From positions 1 to 64,000 of the forward strand of contig NZ_QWGR01000015.1 of the NCBI RefSeq assembly GCF_003576475.1: 64,000 nt of DNA, read 5' to 3'. This document shows, piece after piece, positions 24,455-35,000 of this stretch. How positions within the stretch are numbered: the first letter of the stretch is position 1; each line of letters begins with the position of its first letter. The position numbers and the translations under genes are program-made. The stretch comes from Maribellus luteus (GTDB lineage Bacteria > Bacteroidota > Bacteroidia > Bacteroidales > Prolixibacteraceae). A model generated the notes under the pieces. The model was not told the DNA's origin. It saw nothing but the letters and a program-made list of their open reading frames with translations, and ran no database searches.

Positions 24455-27400
24455 TTATCCGGATGTATGAGGTTTGTGTTTTTGTGCAAAAGCAGTGGGT
24501 GTTTGTCCAAATTCCTTTTTAAACGCATTGGTAAAATAAGGCTGACTCTCGATTCCTACTTTTTCCATAACCTGCCGCATGCTTAAATCTTCTTCAATTA
24601 TGATTCGGGCGGCTTTGCGCAACCTGTAATTCAGAATAAACTCCACGATCGATTTGTCGGTCATTGTTTTAATTTTCCGGTAGAGTTTACTTCTGCTCAT
24701 CGATAATTCTGAGGCAATAAAGTTAACATCAAGACCAGACTGGTCGATGTGGTCGTCAATAATACTCACAAAGTCACTGAGAAACTTGTTATCCCGTTCG
24801 TTGGATGATAATTCGGCACTGTCGGCAAAAAAGTTGCGCGCATAAAACTCTTTTAGGTGCTGACGTTGTTTAAATATGTTTTGAATACTGATCTTCAACA
24901 GTTCAAAATCCACCGGTTTTTCAAAGTACAAATCGGCTCCCGAATCTACGCCTTCAATTTTGCTTTCGAGCCCTGTTTTGGCGGTAAGCAACACCACGGG
25001 GATATGCGAAGTCTCCACATTTTCCTTTATTTCGCGGCTTAGTGTTACTCCGTCTTTCCGGGGCATCATAATATCGCTGATCACCAGGTCGATCATTTTC
25101 GAAGCCAGTATTCCGGAGGCTTCTACCCCATCCCCGGCTTCCAACACTTCAAAATCACTTGCCAGGTAGTCGGCAATCATATTTCGCAGGTCCTCGTTGT
25201 CTTCCACCAGAAGAATACGCCTTCGGTCTTCCTGCATTCCCTGCATTATGTCCTCTTCCAGCAAATCATTTACAGAAGCGCTGTCGTCTTCTTCCGAATC
25301 CTCTTCGGCGGGTATTTCGCTGGTGGGTAAAAAACAATCATTCGGATATATTGATTGATCTACCGGAAGCGAAATAACAATGTCGGTTCCCTTATCCGGT
25401 TCACTGTAAATCGTAATTTCTCCCCGGTGCAATGCAACCAGGCTTTTTACAAGAGCCAGGCCAATTCCTGTTCCCAGCTGTGAGTCGAAGTGTTGGGCAT
25501 TTATTTTATAAAACCTCTCGAATACCTTGGGCAGCATTTCTTTGGAAATACCAATTCCGGTGTCACGGAAAACCAGCTGGATTACACTGATGGGCAACTC
25601 CCTGTTATTTACCTTGTAACTGCTTGGATACGGCGAAATAAAAGGCTTGTCACCGCTGTGTATTTCTACTGAAATCTGCCCGTTATCGCGGGTCGATTTG
25701 AACCCGTTGTTCAGCAGGTTCATAATAATCTTTTCAAGAATGTTTTTATCAATCCACACAGGCACCGGCAAATGAGGGTTGCCTGTAATTTTAAAATCAA
25801 TGTTTCTTTGTTGGGCGTAATCGGTGAAACCCGATGCTACTTCCTCCACCAATTTATTCGGATCGAGCGCCTGAAGTTCGAGTTTCATTTTGCCGCTTTC
25901 TACGGTGCGAAAATCCATGAGTTCGTTTACCAGGTTCAGCAGGCGCTGTGCATTGCCATTTAAAATGCGGTAGTAATACTCTTTTAAACCTTCGCGCCTG
26001 AGTTTGCCGAGTGCCGCTATTATCAGCGACAACGGGGTTTTAAAATCGTGCGAGATATTGGTAAAGAAACGGAGTTGTGCCTCGTAAATCTCCTTGTTTT
26101 TTTGCTTTTCAACATTTTCGAGATAAAGCTGTATTTTTAGTTTTTTCTTATCCGAAATGTATTTTACGATGAGTGCCACTACCACCAAAAACAAGATCAT
26201 ATAAAGAATATAGGCCGGCCAGCTGAACCAGGGAGCCGCTTTTCGTATCACATTTATTCGCTCGGGAGTATCGTTCCATACTCCGTCGTTGTTGGCTGCC
26301 ACAACTTCAAAAGAATAAGACCCCGGGGGTACTTTTGCATACATTGCTGCCCGGTTAGAGGCATCCACTTCAATCCAGCGGTTATCGTAACCATGCAGAC
26401 GGTATTTAAAACGTGTTTTTTCGGGTATCAGGTAATTATCGGAAGAAAAACGGAAACCAAAATTGGTTTGATTGTATTTTAAGGTAACTACCGGAACGCT
26501 ATCCTTGCTGGCAGAATTCCGGTTCAGGGCAGAAGAAGTATGATCGACTAAAAAATCGGAGATGATTACCTGGGGCGGATTCTGGTTTAAAGTAATGGCT
26601 TTGGGATCGACAATGGTAAAACCATTTGTACCTCCAAAATACAGGTTTCCGTCCTTCCCTTTCATTGCTGCGAGCGGATAATAAACATCTCCCTGCACTC
26701 CATCGTGTTTATCGTAGCGCGAATACGTCTGCCCCGAAATATTGTAGCGGATCAAGCCGTTGTCGGTTCCGAGCCAGAGGCTTCCCTCGTTGTCGTAACA
26801 GATATTAAAAACCGAAAAGATGCCGTATTTTTCCATGTCATTGAAAACGGAGAACGTCTCCGATCGCGGATCGTATTTTAAAAGCCCGTTGCTTAACGTG
26901 CCAATCCACAGGTTGCCGGAATCGTCGAGACAAAAGGTACGGAAGTTCATAAATGAAGAATCAGGAGGAGCAATTTCTTTTACTTCGCGTTTTTTTACAT
27001 TAAAAAGAAAAATCCGGTTACTGCTGATCATCCACAACTGGTTTTCACCTTCTCTCAGCATATCAAAAATGTAGTTCTCGTTGTTTTCTTCGCCAAATTC
27101 AAAGTGGGTTATACTTTCATCGCTAAACGAGAGGTAAGAAACTACCTGCTTGCGAAGCTGATAATTGATCCACAAGCCGGAATCACTTTCAAGTACCAGT
27201 TTTCGTATGTTGTTTGAGAGTATCGTTTTTTTATCTTTGGCCCTGAAATGTTTGAAATGCCCGCTATCGAGGTTGTATTTATCCACACCACCTGAATACA
27301 TTCCAATCCACAAATTCCGGTTCTTGTCGATTACCATCGACTTCACATTGTTGTGCGACAGGCTGTTTTCAGCATTCTGATGAGAGAAGTAAGAAAATTC

Positions 27401-28516
27401 ACCGCTGCTTTTCTCCATCCTGTTTATTCCCCCGCCTTCGGTAGCGATCCATAAAAAACGATCATCGGAAGTAAAAGCGCTTACCGGAATATGATTCAGT
27501 TTTCCGGGTTGAGGGGCATATGATTTGAAAGGATTTTTTTCGTCGAGGTTTACGTAGCAAACCTGCCCGGCATACGTGCCTATCCAGATATCTTTATTGA
27601 AGTCTTCGTAAATGCTCCATACCGAGTTATTGGGGATGCTGAATTTATCGGTTCTTGAGTGACTGAAATGACGGAATTCCCTATCCTCCGGATTCATGAC
27701 ATATATGCCGTTCAGGGCCCCAAACCACAGCATTCCGGTTTTATCGATGTGAAAGGTCCTTATCATTTTCACATCCAGTTTTTTGTAAATATCGATGTGG
27801 TCTTCCACCGTAAAAGTGGCCAGATCAATCCGGTATAAACCATAGGAATTAACAAGTACCCATAGTTTTCCTTTGTGTGCTTTTGCTTCAAGGATAAACC
27901 CGTCGCTATCGGGCATGGTCATGCACTGCGAGAAACCGCCGGTAGTATAGTTGTACCTGTAAATCCGTCCATAATTACTGGAAACATATAAATCGTCGTT
28001 ATAGGGGCAAAAAACGGCACCAATATAAGGTAGTTTCTTCCCATCATACAAAGGAGTTTCAAGGTTTTTATCTTGGAGGTTTAAAATGCTCCAGGTATTG
28101 TCGCTTCTGATCCAGGTGTTGTTTCGGTTGTCCACTTTTACTTTCTGTATATTCCCTTTCCGTTCAAGGTGAAAAGTATCGAACGGGCGTTTGTACAAAT
28201 ACAAACCGTTGTTGGTGGTTACAAACAGGTTTCCCGAAGCATCCACGTCTATATCATTGAACTCCCACTCTTTGGTTTTATCTGTTTGAGCAAACTTCCC
28301 GTAATAACGTTTGTACTCGTAGCCATCAAAGCGGTAAAGCTCGTTTTCCATCAGTACCCATATAAAACCATCTTTATCCTGCTGAATGGATTTGACACCG
28401 TCGTAATAAAATCCTCCTTCGGGCGACATCGTGCGAAAACGATAGTCAACCTTTGCCTGAATTCCCGACGCATGCAGGAAAGCCAAAAGAATAATGATTA
28501 AATATCTCCTGATCAT
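24455..28516 (-). CDS. Hybrid two-component system regulator (HTCS)
   Basis: A 1353-residue one-protein signalling system typical of Bacteroidota PULs. Order: signal peptide, two-component-regulator propeller blades (to about residue 700, many DxxGxLWIGT-like repeats), Y_Y_Y domain (about 720-790), membrane segment (about 795-815), HisKA with H823 (NISHDFKTPLSL), HATPase (GTGIGLALVKSL), receiver domain with D1148 (VISDIMMPRKDG), and a C-terminal AraC-type helix-turn-helix. It senses an oligosaccharide in the periplasm and activates the locus. The ATG at 28516 is chosen because MIRRYLIIILLAF begins the signal peptide; 50 non-homologous residues precede it in the longer frame. Confidence 0.95.
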   Translation of the reverse strand: MIRRYLIIILLAFLHASGIQAKVDYRFRTMSPEGGFYYDGVKSIQQDKDGFIWVLMENELYRFDGYEYKRYYGKFAQTDKTKEWEFNDIDVDASGNLFVTTNNGLYLYKRPFDTFHLERKGNIQKVKVDNRNNTWIRSDNTWSILNLQDKNLETPLYDGKKLPYIGAVFCPYNDDLYVSSNYGRIYRYNYTTGGFSQCMTMPDSDGFILEAKAHKGKLWVLVNSYGLYRIDLATFTVEDHIDIYKKLDVKMIRTFHIDKTGMLWFGALNGIYVMNPEDREFRHFSHSRTDKFSIPNNSVWSIYEDFNKDIWIGTYAGQVCYVNLDEKNPFKSYAPQPGKLNHIPVSAFTSDDRFLWIATEGGGINRMEKSSGEFSYFSHQNAENSLSHNNVKSMVIDKNRNLWIGMYSGGVDKYNLDSGHFKHFRAKDKKTILSNNIRKLVLESDSGLWINYQLRKQVVSYLSFSDESITHFEFGEENNENYIFDMLREGENQLWMISSNRIFLFNVKKREVKEIAPPDSSFMNFRTFCLDDSGNLWIGTLSNGLLKYDPRSETFSVFNDMEKYGIFSVFNICYDNEGSLWLGTDNGLIRYNISGQTYSRYDKHDGVQGDVYYPLAAMKGKDGNLYFGGTNGFTIVDPKAITLNQNPPQVIISDFLVDHTSSALNRNSASKDSVPVVTLKYNQTNFGFRFSSDNYLIPEKTRFKYRLHGYDNRWIEVDASNRAAMYAKVPPGSYSFEVVAANNDGVWNDTPERINVIRKAAPWFSWPAYILYMILFLVVVALIVKYISDKKKLKIQLYLENVEKQKNKEIYEAQLRFFTNISHDFKTPLSLIIAALGKLRREGLKEYYYRILNGNAQRLLNLVNELMDFRTVESGKMKLELQALDPNKLVEEVASGFTDYAQQRNIDFKITGNPHLPVPVWIDKNILEKIIMNLLNNGFKSTRDNGQISVEIHSGDKPFISPYPSSYKVNNRELPISVIQLVFRDTGIGISKEMLPKVFERFYKINAQHFDSQLGTGIGLALVKSLVALHRGEITIYSEPDKGTDIVISLPVDQSIYPNDCFLPTSEIPAEEDSEEDDSASVNDLLEEDIMQGMQEDRRRILLVEDNEDLRNMIADYLASDFEVLEAGDGVEASGILASKMIDLVISDIMMPRKDGVTLSREIKENVETSHIPVVLLTAKTGLESKIEGVDSGADLYFEKPVDFELLKISIQNIFKQRQHLKEFYARNFFADSAELSSNERDNKFLSDFVSIIDDHIDQSGLDVNFIASELSMSRSKLYRKIKTMTDKSIVEFILNYRLRKAARIIIEEDLSMRQVMEKVGIESQPYFTNAFKKEFGQTPTAFAQKHKPHTSG

Positions 28517-28663
28517 GGTATAACTGAGTTGTTTCAACAAGGAACATTTGGTATTTCGAAGCAGCGGAGAACTTCTATTTTTCCTGGCAGGCAGGCTTAA
28601 CGCTCCATCGGCTTCCTTTTCGTCCTGTTTTGGTTTTCCAAGTTTTAGAATATAAACAGATTG

Positions 28664-28671
28664 CAAAAGTA
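28664..28671 (-). promoter_or_regulatory. Candidate -7 box for the HTCS gene
   Basis: Read on the minus strand this is TACTTTTG, matching TAnnTTTG, about 150 bases before the HTCS ATG. A TTTG at 28697-28700 lies 25 bases further up, somewhat wider than the usual spacing. Confidence 0.35.
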
Positions 28672-28755
28672 GGATTCATCCAGTTTTAGCGGCTGTCAAA
28701 ACTCATAAATCTAAATTTTGGACGGGCTGCTGTTTCGAGGTAATCTATAAAAAAA

Positions 28756-28785
28756 TTGCCCGGGAAAGCTCCCGGGCAGTTTTTC
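28756..28785 (-). terminator. Strong terminator between SusCD operon and HTCS
   Basis: TGCCCGGGA and TCCCGGGCA form a GC-rich stem with a very short loop, followed on the minus strand by a T-run. It separates the transport transcript from the regulator and enzyme genes, so the latter need their own promoter. Confidence 0.9.
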
Positions 28786-28799
28786 ATAGTGAGTTAGAA

Positions 28800-30002
28800 T
28801 TATTCAACAATTATTTTTCCCAATCCAAATTCGGCAATTTGCATGGTACTTCCGCTACCAGTGTTCCACGAAGTAAGCTCCACTTTCACATAACGGTAAT
28901 TAAACCCTGCAGGTGCTTGCGTTAAGGGTTCCGGTAAATCTACCAGCGGAATACGATAAACGTTTTCATCCTTTCCGTTTTGTGCGTTCGCGCCCGTATT
29001 GGGGATTTCAACATTCTCTTTTAATACTGTCCACGACGAGGCATCGTTACTACCGGAGATAGTAAACGTATAGGGGCGCAGGAATGCCAACGTATTGGTG
29101 GTGCGGTGCTGCCAGATTACATAATCGAAGTTTTGAGCCGATTGCAAATCAACTGTAAAATAAACTTCTGTGTAGGTAGTTCCATCATAGTCACCGTACT
29201 TTTTCCCCGGTTTAACCATCGACAGGAAAGTAGCCTGATTTAAGTCCAGTATGTCTTCCGGTTTTCCTGTAGTACCGTCAGTCACATAATCATTTCCGTC
29301 GTAATAGCTTACTGAAGTTGAAACTGTCCATCCGGTGCGTTCAATATCAATTTCACGTTTTACCAGGTTGAGTACGGTAATATTGCAATCGCGCGAAATG
29401 TTGCTGCCGTCAGCAGTTGTTACCGTTACCGTGGCATTACCCACTCCCACCGGAGTAATAATACCTTCGGAACTTACTGTAACCACGTTGGTGTTTGACG
29501 ACATATAAGTCACCGATTTGTCCCAGGTATCAGCCGGTGTGATGGTGATGTGGTCGGCCAGGTTAAAAGTAGCCCCGCCAATTTTTAATTCAACATTGCT
29601 GGCTTCAGCAGAAACAGAAATGCCGGTGGCTTTTACCATGTGGTCGGTAATGTTAACCCGGTACGAAGTCTGAACACCCGAACCGTCAGTGGCTTGCACC
29701 ATAATGGTATCAAACCCGATGGCTTTGGGAGTTAGCAATCCTTCGGCACTTATGGTCAGCATCTCCGGATTTTTATTGGAGTAAACAACTCCTTTTTCAG
29801 AAGCATTTTGGGGCATAATAAAAGGGGTCAGTTGTAAGGTCTCGTTGTCTTTCAACGAAATCTGCATATTGTTGTCCACGTATTCAGCCTGTAATAAGGT
29901 TACGGCGGCTACCTTTATTTCATCGTCTTCTGTACACGACGAGAAAGCCAGTCCGAAAGCCAACAGCAGAACAGTTAGTTTTTGATAATGTATTGCTTTC
30001 AT
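28800..30002 (-). CDS. PUL surface lipoprotein: two BIG2 domains plus discoidin-like domain
   Basis: A 400-residue lipoprotein (LLLAFGLAFSSC) in the SusE/SusF position directly after SusD. Two bacterial Ig-like (BIG2) repeats are visible, each ending in the pattern S-x-E-G-[LI]-[LI]-T-P-x-x-x-G (about 80-130 and 165-215). A C-terminal F5/8-type (discoidin-like) domain follows (YTFTISGSNDASSWTVLKEN, then NYRYVKVELTS). Likely a surface glycan-binding protein that helps capture substrate. It is the last gene before the strong terminator. Confidence 0.85.
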   Translation of the reverse strand: MKAIHYQKLTVLLLAFGLAFSSCTEDDEIKVAAVTLLQAEYVDNNMQISLKDNETLQLTPFIMPQNASEKGVVYSNKNPEMLTISAEGLLTPKAIGFDTIMVQATDGSGVQTSYRVNITDHMVKATGISVSAEASNVELKIGGATFNLADHITITPADTWDKSVTYMSSNTNVVTVSSEGIITPVGVGNATVTVTTADGSNISRDCNITVLNLVKREIDIERTGWTVSTSVSYYDGNDYVTDGTTGKPEDILDLNQATFLSMVKPGKKYGDYDGTTYTEVYFTVDLQSAQNFDYVIWQHRTTNTLAFLRPYTFTISGSNDASSWTVLKENVEIPNTGANAQNGKDENVYRIPLVDLPEPLTQAPAGFNYRYVKVELTSWNTGSGSTMQIAEFGLGKIIVE

Positions 30003-30033
30003 ATTATTTCTTATATCCTAATGTTTTGGTTAT

Positions 30034-32001
30034 TTATCTCTCAATATCTTCCCAGCCGGGCGATTGTGTCAGGTTCTTGTTCAAGGTAAGCTGATCGAAC
30101 GGAACGGGCCAGTAGTAGCGTTTTTCGCTCCAGGGCAATGTGCCGTCGGTTAACCTTGAATCACGCGGATAGGCAATCAGGAATCCGTCTCCGTCAACCC
30201 ACACTTCTTTACCGATGGTTGCTTTTTTGGCCGTCCAGGTGGCAGGTGTGGTAGCAGCCTCATGCGACCCATCGTACATAGCTTGTTTTTCGGAAGTAAA
30301 TTTCATACCTCTGAGCGGAACCGTTAATAATTTTCCGGCTTTCCAACGCATTAAGTCTTCGTAACGCTGTCCTTCCAAAACCATTTCCACTCTTCGTTCC
30401 CTGCGGATTTCGCGAATAAGCGGCGACACCGGGTAATCCAGTTTTTCGGCATAAATTCTATCCAGACGCGGGTCATCCGGCAAATTCGAAATATTGAGTT
30501 TTGAATTTGGATATGTATTGAAATCAAAACCGGCTCTTTCTCTCAGTTTATTGATGGTTCTGTCGGCATCTTCCTGGCTAAATGTACCCAGCTCGGCTTT
30601 TGCTTCGGCCAGCATCAGTAACACTTCGCCGTAGCGGAACATTACGGCAGTTTGCGTACCGTTGGTTACAGCATTGTACTCTTCGAAATCGCACACCCAA
30701 TGTTTGCAAAACAAATAACCGGTTACGGTTGAACCGTTTGCACGGGCGTAGTTGTAGGCAATGGCCGGATAGTTGACACCGTACTTTTCAACATTCATAT
30801 CGCCAGCTCCTGCCGGAGAAATGGTTTGGAATTCGCCCGGGCGCGCTACGGTTTGACGCAAACGCGGATCCCTGTTCTCCAACTCGGTCCACAAGCCATC
30901 GTATCCCAGGAAATGAGGGTTTTTCTCATAATTGCCTTCAGAGCCTCCGGTATAAATCGGACGTCCGTCAATACACAGGTATTCGTCAATTAAACCTCTT
31001 GTGGCACCTTTGCTGTAACGTCCTCCTGCACCACCGTTGTTTTGGTCGAAATAACGCTGCGTAGCATGGCCCAGTTTATCGCCGTCGTAAACACGCGCCA
31101 GTATGGCTTCGGTGTTGCCATCGGCAGATGGGGTCTTTTGAAAGCTAAACATTTTCCAATACGGATCGGTACCGGCATTGTACAACTCGTAACGTCCGCT
31201 GGCGATAATCTCCTCGCAGGCAGTTACACACTCCTGCAAAAACTTATTGGCGCTCGACTCAAGGCCCAACTCAGTATGGTATTTGCGGAACGTTCCTTCA
31301 AAAAGACAAATCCGGGCTTTCAGGAAATTGGCCATGTCGCGGTTGATACGGCCGTCAGGATTTCCACCTTCTTTGATATTTTCCACGGCATAGTTAATGC
31401 TCCAAAGCACGGAGTCCATCAATTCGGCACGGGGAGTGCGCGGAGCATACAACTCTTCCGAATCCACGTTCAAGTCGGTCACATACCACGGAACTTCACC
31501 GAAAATTACCACTTTGTTATAATAATCCCATGCCTTGAAGAAGTATGCTTCGGCAGCCCATTTGTTCAATTCGTCGGGGCTGGTTACCGAGCCTTCCGCC
31601 ATGCGGTAGTTACGCAGAAAATAGTTGATCTTTCTCAGGCTCGACCAGCTCCATCCCTCGTTTGAACCGCTTTGCGGAACAATGTACGATTCATTTAAAC
31701 GGCTGCTTGAGTTCCCCGTTTTTACCATATTGTCCGAAAACAAATCTTTGTAAATAATCGGGCTTCCCTGTACATCGTAAAAAGGAGCTACGCGGCTGTA
31801 CGCCCAGCCATTTTGATGGCCAACAATGTAATCGTTGTAAACCTGGTTCAAAAACAAGGGTAAATCGCCCTCATTCTTCAGGAAGGCACCTTCGGCCAGT
31901 TCCTGAATTGGATCTTGCTGCAGAAAATCGTCGTTACACGAGCTAAACAGTATACCTCCTGCCAGGCAAAGTGCAACTATATAATATTTTAGATTCTTCA
32001 T
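30034..32001 (-). CDS. SusD/RagB family nutrient-binding lipoprotein
   Basis: A 655-residue SusD homologue. Lipoprotein signal (LAGGILFSSC), then the SusD N-terminal region (NDDFLQQDPIQELAEG), TPR-like helices (WAAEAYFFKAWDYY), and the C-terminal signature around RRERRVEMVLEGQRYEDLMR. It forms the surface lid of the SusC transporter and binds the incoming glycan. It lies 64 bases after SusC, with the SusE/F-like gene 31 bases further on. The size is in the upper range of the family. Specific substrate unknown. Confidence 0.95.
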   Translation of the reverse strand: MKNLKYYIVALCLAGGILFSSCNDDFLQQDPIQELAEGAFLKNEGDLPLFLNQVYNDYIVGHQNGWAYSRVAPFYDVQGSPIIYKDLFSDNMVKTGNSSSRLNESYIVPQSGSNEGWSWSSLRKINYFLRNYRMAEGSVTSPDELNKWAAEAYFFKAWDYYNKVVIFGEVPWYVTDLNVDSEELYAPRTPRAELMDSVLWSINYAVENIKEGGNPDGRINRDMANFLKARICLFEGTFRKYHTELGLESSANKFLQECVTACEEIIASGRYELYNAGTDPYWKMFSFQKTPSADGNTEAILARVYDGDKLGHATQRYFDQNNGGAGGRYSKGATRGLIDEYLCIDGRPIYTGGSEGNYEKNPHFLGYDGLWTELENRDPRLRQTVARPGEFQTISPAGAGDMNVEKYGVNYPAIAYNYARANGSTVTGYLFCKHWVCDFEEYNAVTNGTQTAVMFRYGEVLLMLAEAKAELGTFSQEDADRTINKLRERAGFDFNTYPNSKLNISNLPDDPRLDRIYAEKLDYPVSPLIREIRRERRVEMVLEGQRYEDLMRWKAGKLLTVPLRGMKFTSEKQAMYDGSHEAATTPATWTAKKATIGKEVWVDGDGFLIAYPRDSRLTDGTLPWSEKRYYWPVPFDQLTLNKNLTQSPGWEDIER

Positions 32002-32065
32002 CTTTTTTTGTTATTAATAATTCGAAAATTGAATCCGATACAATTTGTTATTCAATTTAACCCTG

Positions 32066-35000
32066 TTAGAAGCCCACCTGTACACCAAATGATACTGTTC
32101 TTTTGGCCGGATAAGAATCTGAGATTTGATCAGGATCAAAAACACCCGGAATATCCGTGATTTCAAACAGGTTGTAACCGGCAACGTGGAAACGCAACCT
32201 GTCAACACCTAGTTTCTTAGTTAATTCCTGTGGCAAAGTGTATCCCAGCATTACCTGTTTCAACCGCAAATAAGCACCGTTAAGCAGGTAAGCAGTTTGT
32301 GTGCTCACCCCTGAGGTGTACATCGGGAATTTGGCATCGGTGCGTTCGGGTGTCCACGAACGGTCGTACATCCATTGCGAACCGGCGCCGCCGCCCCAGT
32401 ATGCCGAACTTCCTGTCCAGATATCACGTTTGGCAACTCCCTGGAAGAATACGCTAAAATCAAGTCCTTTATAAGCAACATTACCTGTTGCACTGTAGCG
32501 GTAGCGGGGAGTGCTGTTACCAATTATGCGAAGGTCACCTGAATCTTCAACGGTTGAATTTCCATTACTGATTTTACCGTCGCTATTGATATCGCGGTAC
32601 CAGATGTAACCCGGGTAAAGGTTTCCTGTGTGGTATGGACCATTAAAAATATAGCCGGTTCCCGATTCTTTTTTCACCAGGTCTTCTTCCTGCAAAATAC
32701 CACCTGTTGTATAGCCCCAGATCGCACCGGTGTAGGCACCGTCGTACAGGTAGCTGATGTTTTTGCTCGGGTTGGCTGCATAATGTTCCACTTTTGTTCT
32801 TGAATCGTACACCGAAAGCTCCACTCCGTAACGCAAGCCGTTTTTCAGCTGCTCGTTCCATTTTAAAGCCAATTCCCATCCGTAGGCTTTAATCGCTCCC
32901 GAATTCTCAAGCGGAGCACTGGCACCAAGTACCGAAGGATAAGCTACGTTACCATTGGTGAGGATATCTGTGGTTTTGCGCTCAAAAATATCCAGGTTCA
33001 TGTTCAGTTTGTTGTCAACAAATCCGGCATCGAGACCAAAGTTGGTAGTAGCAGCTTTTTCCCAGGTTAAGGTTGGCGCTACCAGTCCCGGAGCATTAAC
33101 AGTTGATACGTACACGCCATCGATGATCATGCCGGCGCTGCCCGAGTCCATCGTTGCCTGGTAAGGATAGTAACCGCCCGGCTGGCTACCCAGTTTCCCC
33201 CACGAAGCTCTTACTTTCAGGTTGGTAAGCCAGTTTTTGGTACCTGCCATAAAAGCTTCCTCGGTAATACGCCATCCCAAAGAGAACGAAGGGAAGAAGA
33301 AATAACGCTCGTTAGGCGTAAAGCGCGAGCTACCATCGTAGCGGCCATTCATTTCCACCAGGTAGCGTTCTTTATAATTGTAGCCAACACGGCCAAAAAC
33401 GGCACGGCCTGTACGTTTCTGAGCTCCTGTTCCAAGCGTATGAAGTGTGATGTCTTCGGCTGCATCCGGATTTTGGATGTCAGGAGAAAACAAGCCTCTC
33501 ATGTTACCGGTCAATGATCCGTAAGTAACACTCTCCTGGCTAAAACCGGCAATGGCCGAAACATTATGTACCCCTGCAAATGTTTTGTTAAAATCGGCAT
33601 AGGTGTTTAACAAATAAGTGTCGACCGAACTTCGGGTTAAAGTGGCCCTGTTGTCCTGTGCCTCTGACTGTTCAGAAACCGGATTTGTCCAGCTGATGGT
33701 AATGTATTCGTGCTGCGGACTATGGCGGTTGTATACCGTAGTTTGTGGCAGGTACGATAAATCGGCCTTTAATTTCAAGGTTTTCGGGATCACAATAATC
33801 TCGGGCGAAATGGCCAGCGATGTTGACGTAGAAATAGAACTGGTTTTGGCACCGTAGGTTAACCAGGCCAGAATATTATCGGTATAAGCACCGGGAATCG
33901 GATCGTTGGGTCCGGTTTTGATCGGCATGTTTATGTTTTTGCCCGTTTCGTTGCGCATGGCTCCCCACAGGTTTCCTTTGCCTCCAACAAGGTAAGGAGC
34001 ATCGTAGCTGGTTTTGTTGTAATTGAATTTTGCTTCAACATTAAACCAGTTTTTAATTTTTGCATTCACGCGTGCACTTGCATTGTAGCGCTTATATTCA
34101 TCGGTATTAATGCTGTACATTCCTTCCTGGTTTTGGTAGCCAAGCGACACATAGTAAGAAATCCTGTCGGTACCATCGGTAAAACTCAGGTTGTGTTTTT
34201 TAGTGGGTGTCCAGTTTCTGACAACGGTTTTATAGGGATTCATATTCCCCACCCATATAATCGAATTTCCGTCCATGTAATAAGCATTCTCGGGAATAGG
34301 ATTGTCGAGGTACTTTTGCATGGCTTCCAGCTTTTTCATATCGGCATCGCCAACCGAACCACCTGTCCATACTGTCTTGTCCATTCCGGCTTTTTGAATG
34401 GTGTACGAATCGAGGATGTCGGGCATGGCCGACGGAGTGTCCCAGGAAATGTCGTAGCTGTAGCTGATTTTTCCTTCCTGGTTGAATTTGCCGGTTTTGG
34501 TGGTAATCAGAATCACCCCAAACGTAGCTTTTGTTCCGTAAATGGCAGCTGCCGAAGCATCCTTAATAACACTCATACTTTCAATGTCGTTGGGATTCAT
34601 TTGATTGAGCAACGAAGCTGTCATTTCAATACCATCGACCAGAATGAGCGGAGAACCTGAGGTTACCACGTATTTTCCATCACTGTAAGTCATGGATGTT
34701 CCTCCCCTGATGTTAAACGAAGGAGTTGCATTGGGAGAACCGCTGCTGATGTTCACATTCAGGTTGGGTACTACGCCCTGCAGTGCCTGTCCAATGTTGG
34801 CAACCGGTTTATTCTCGAAAGTTTCGGCGGTAACACTACTCACAGCACCGGTTACGTTTACTTTCTTCTGGGTACCAAAGCCCACCACTACCACTTCTTC
34901 GATGTTTTGTACATCATCTTCGAGCGTAACTGTGATGGAGCTTCTTCCATTTACGTCTACAGTTTGTTTTAGATAGCCAATCAACGAAAAATCAAGTTTC

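Noticed and set aside
34133-34660. 175-codon frame antisense to SusC
   Set aside because: Shadow of the transporter gene; no independent support.
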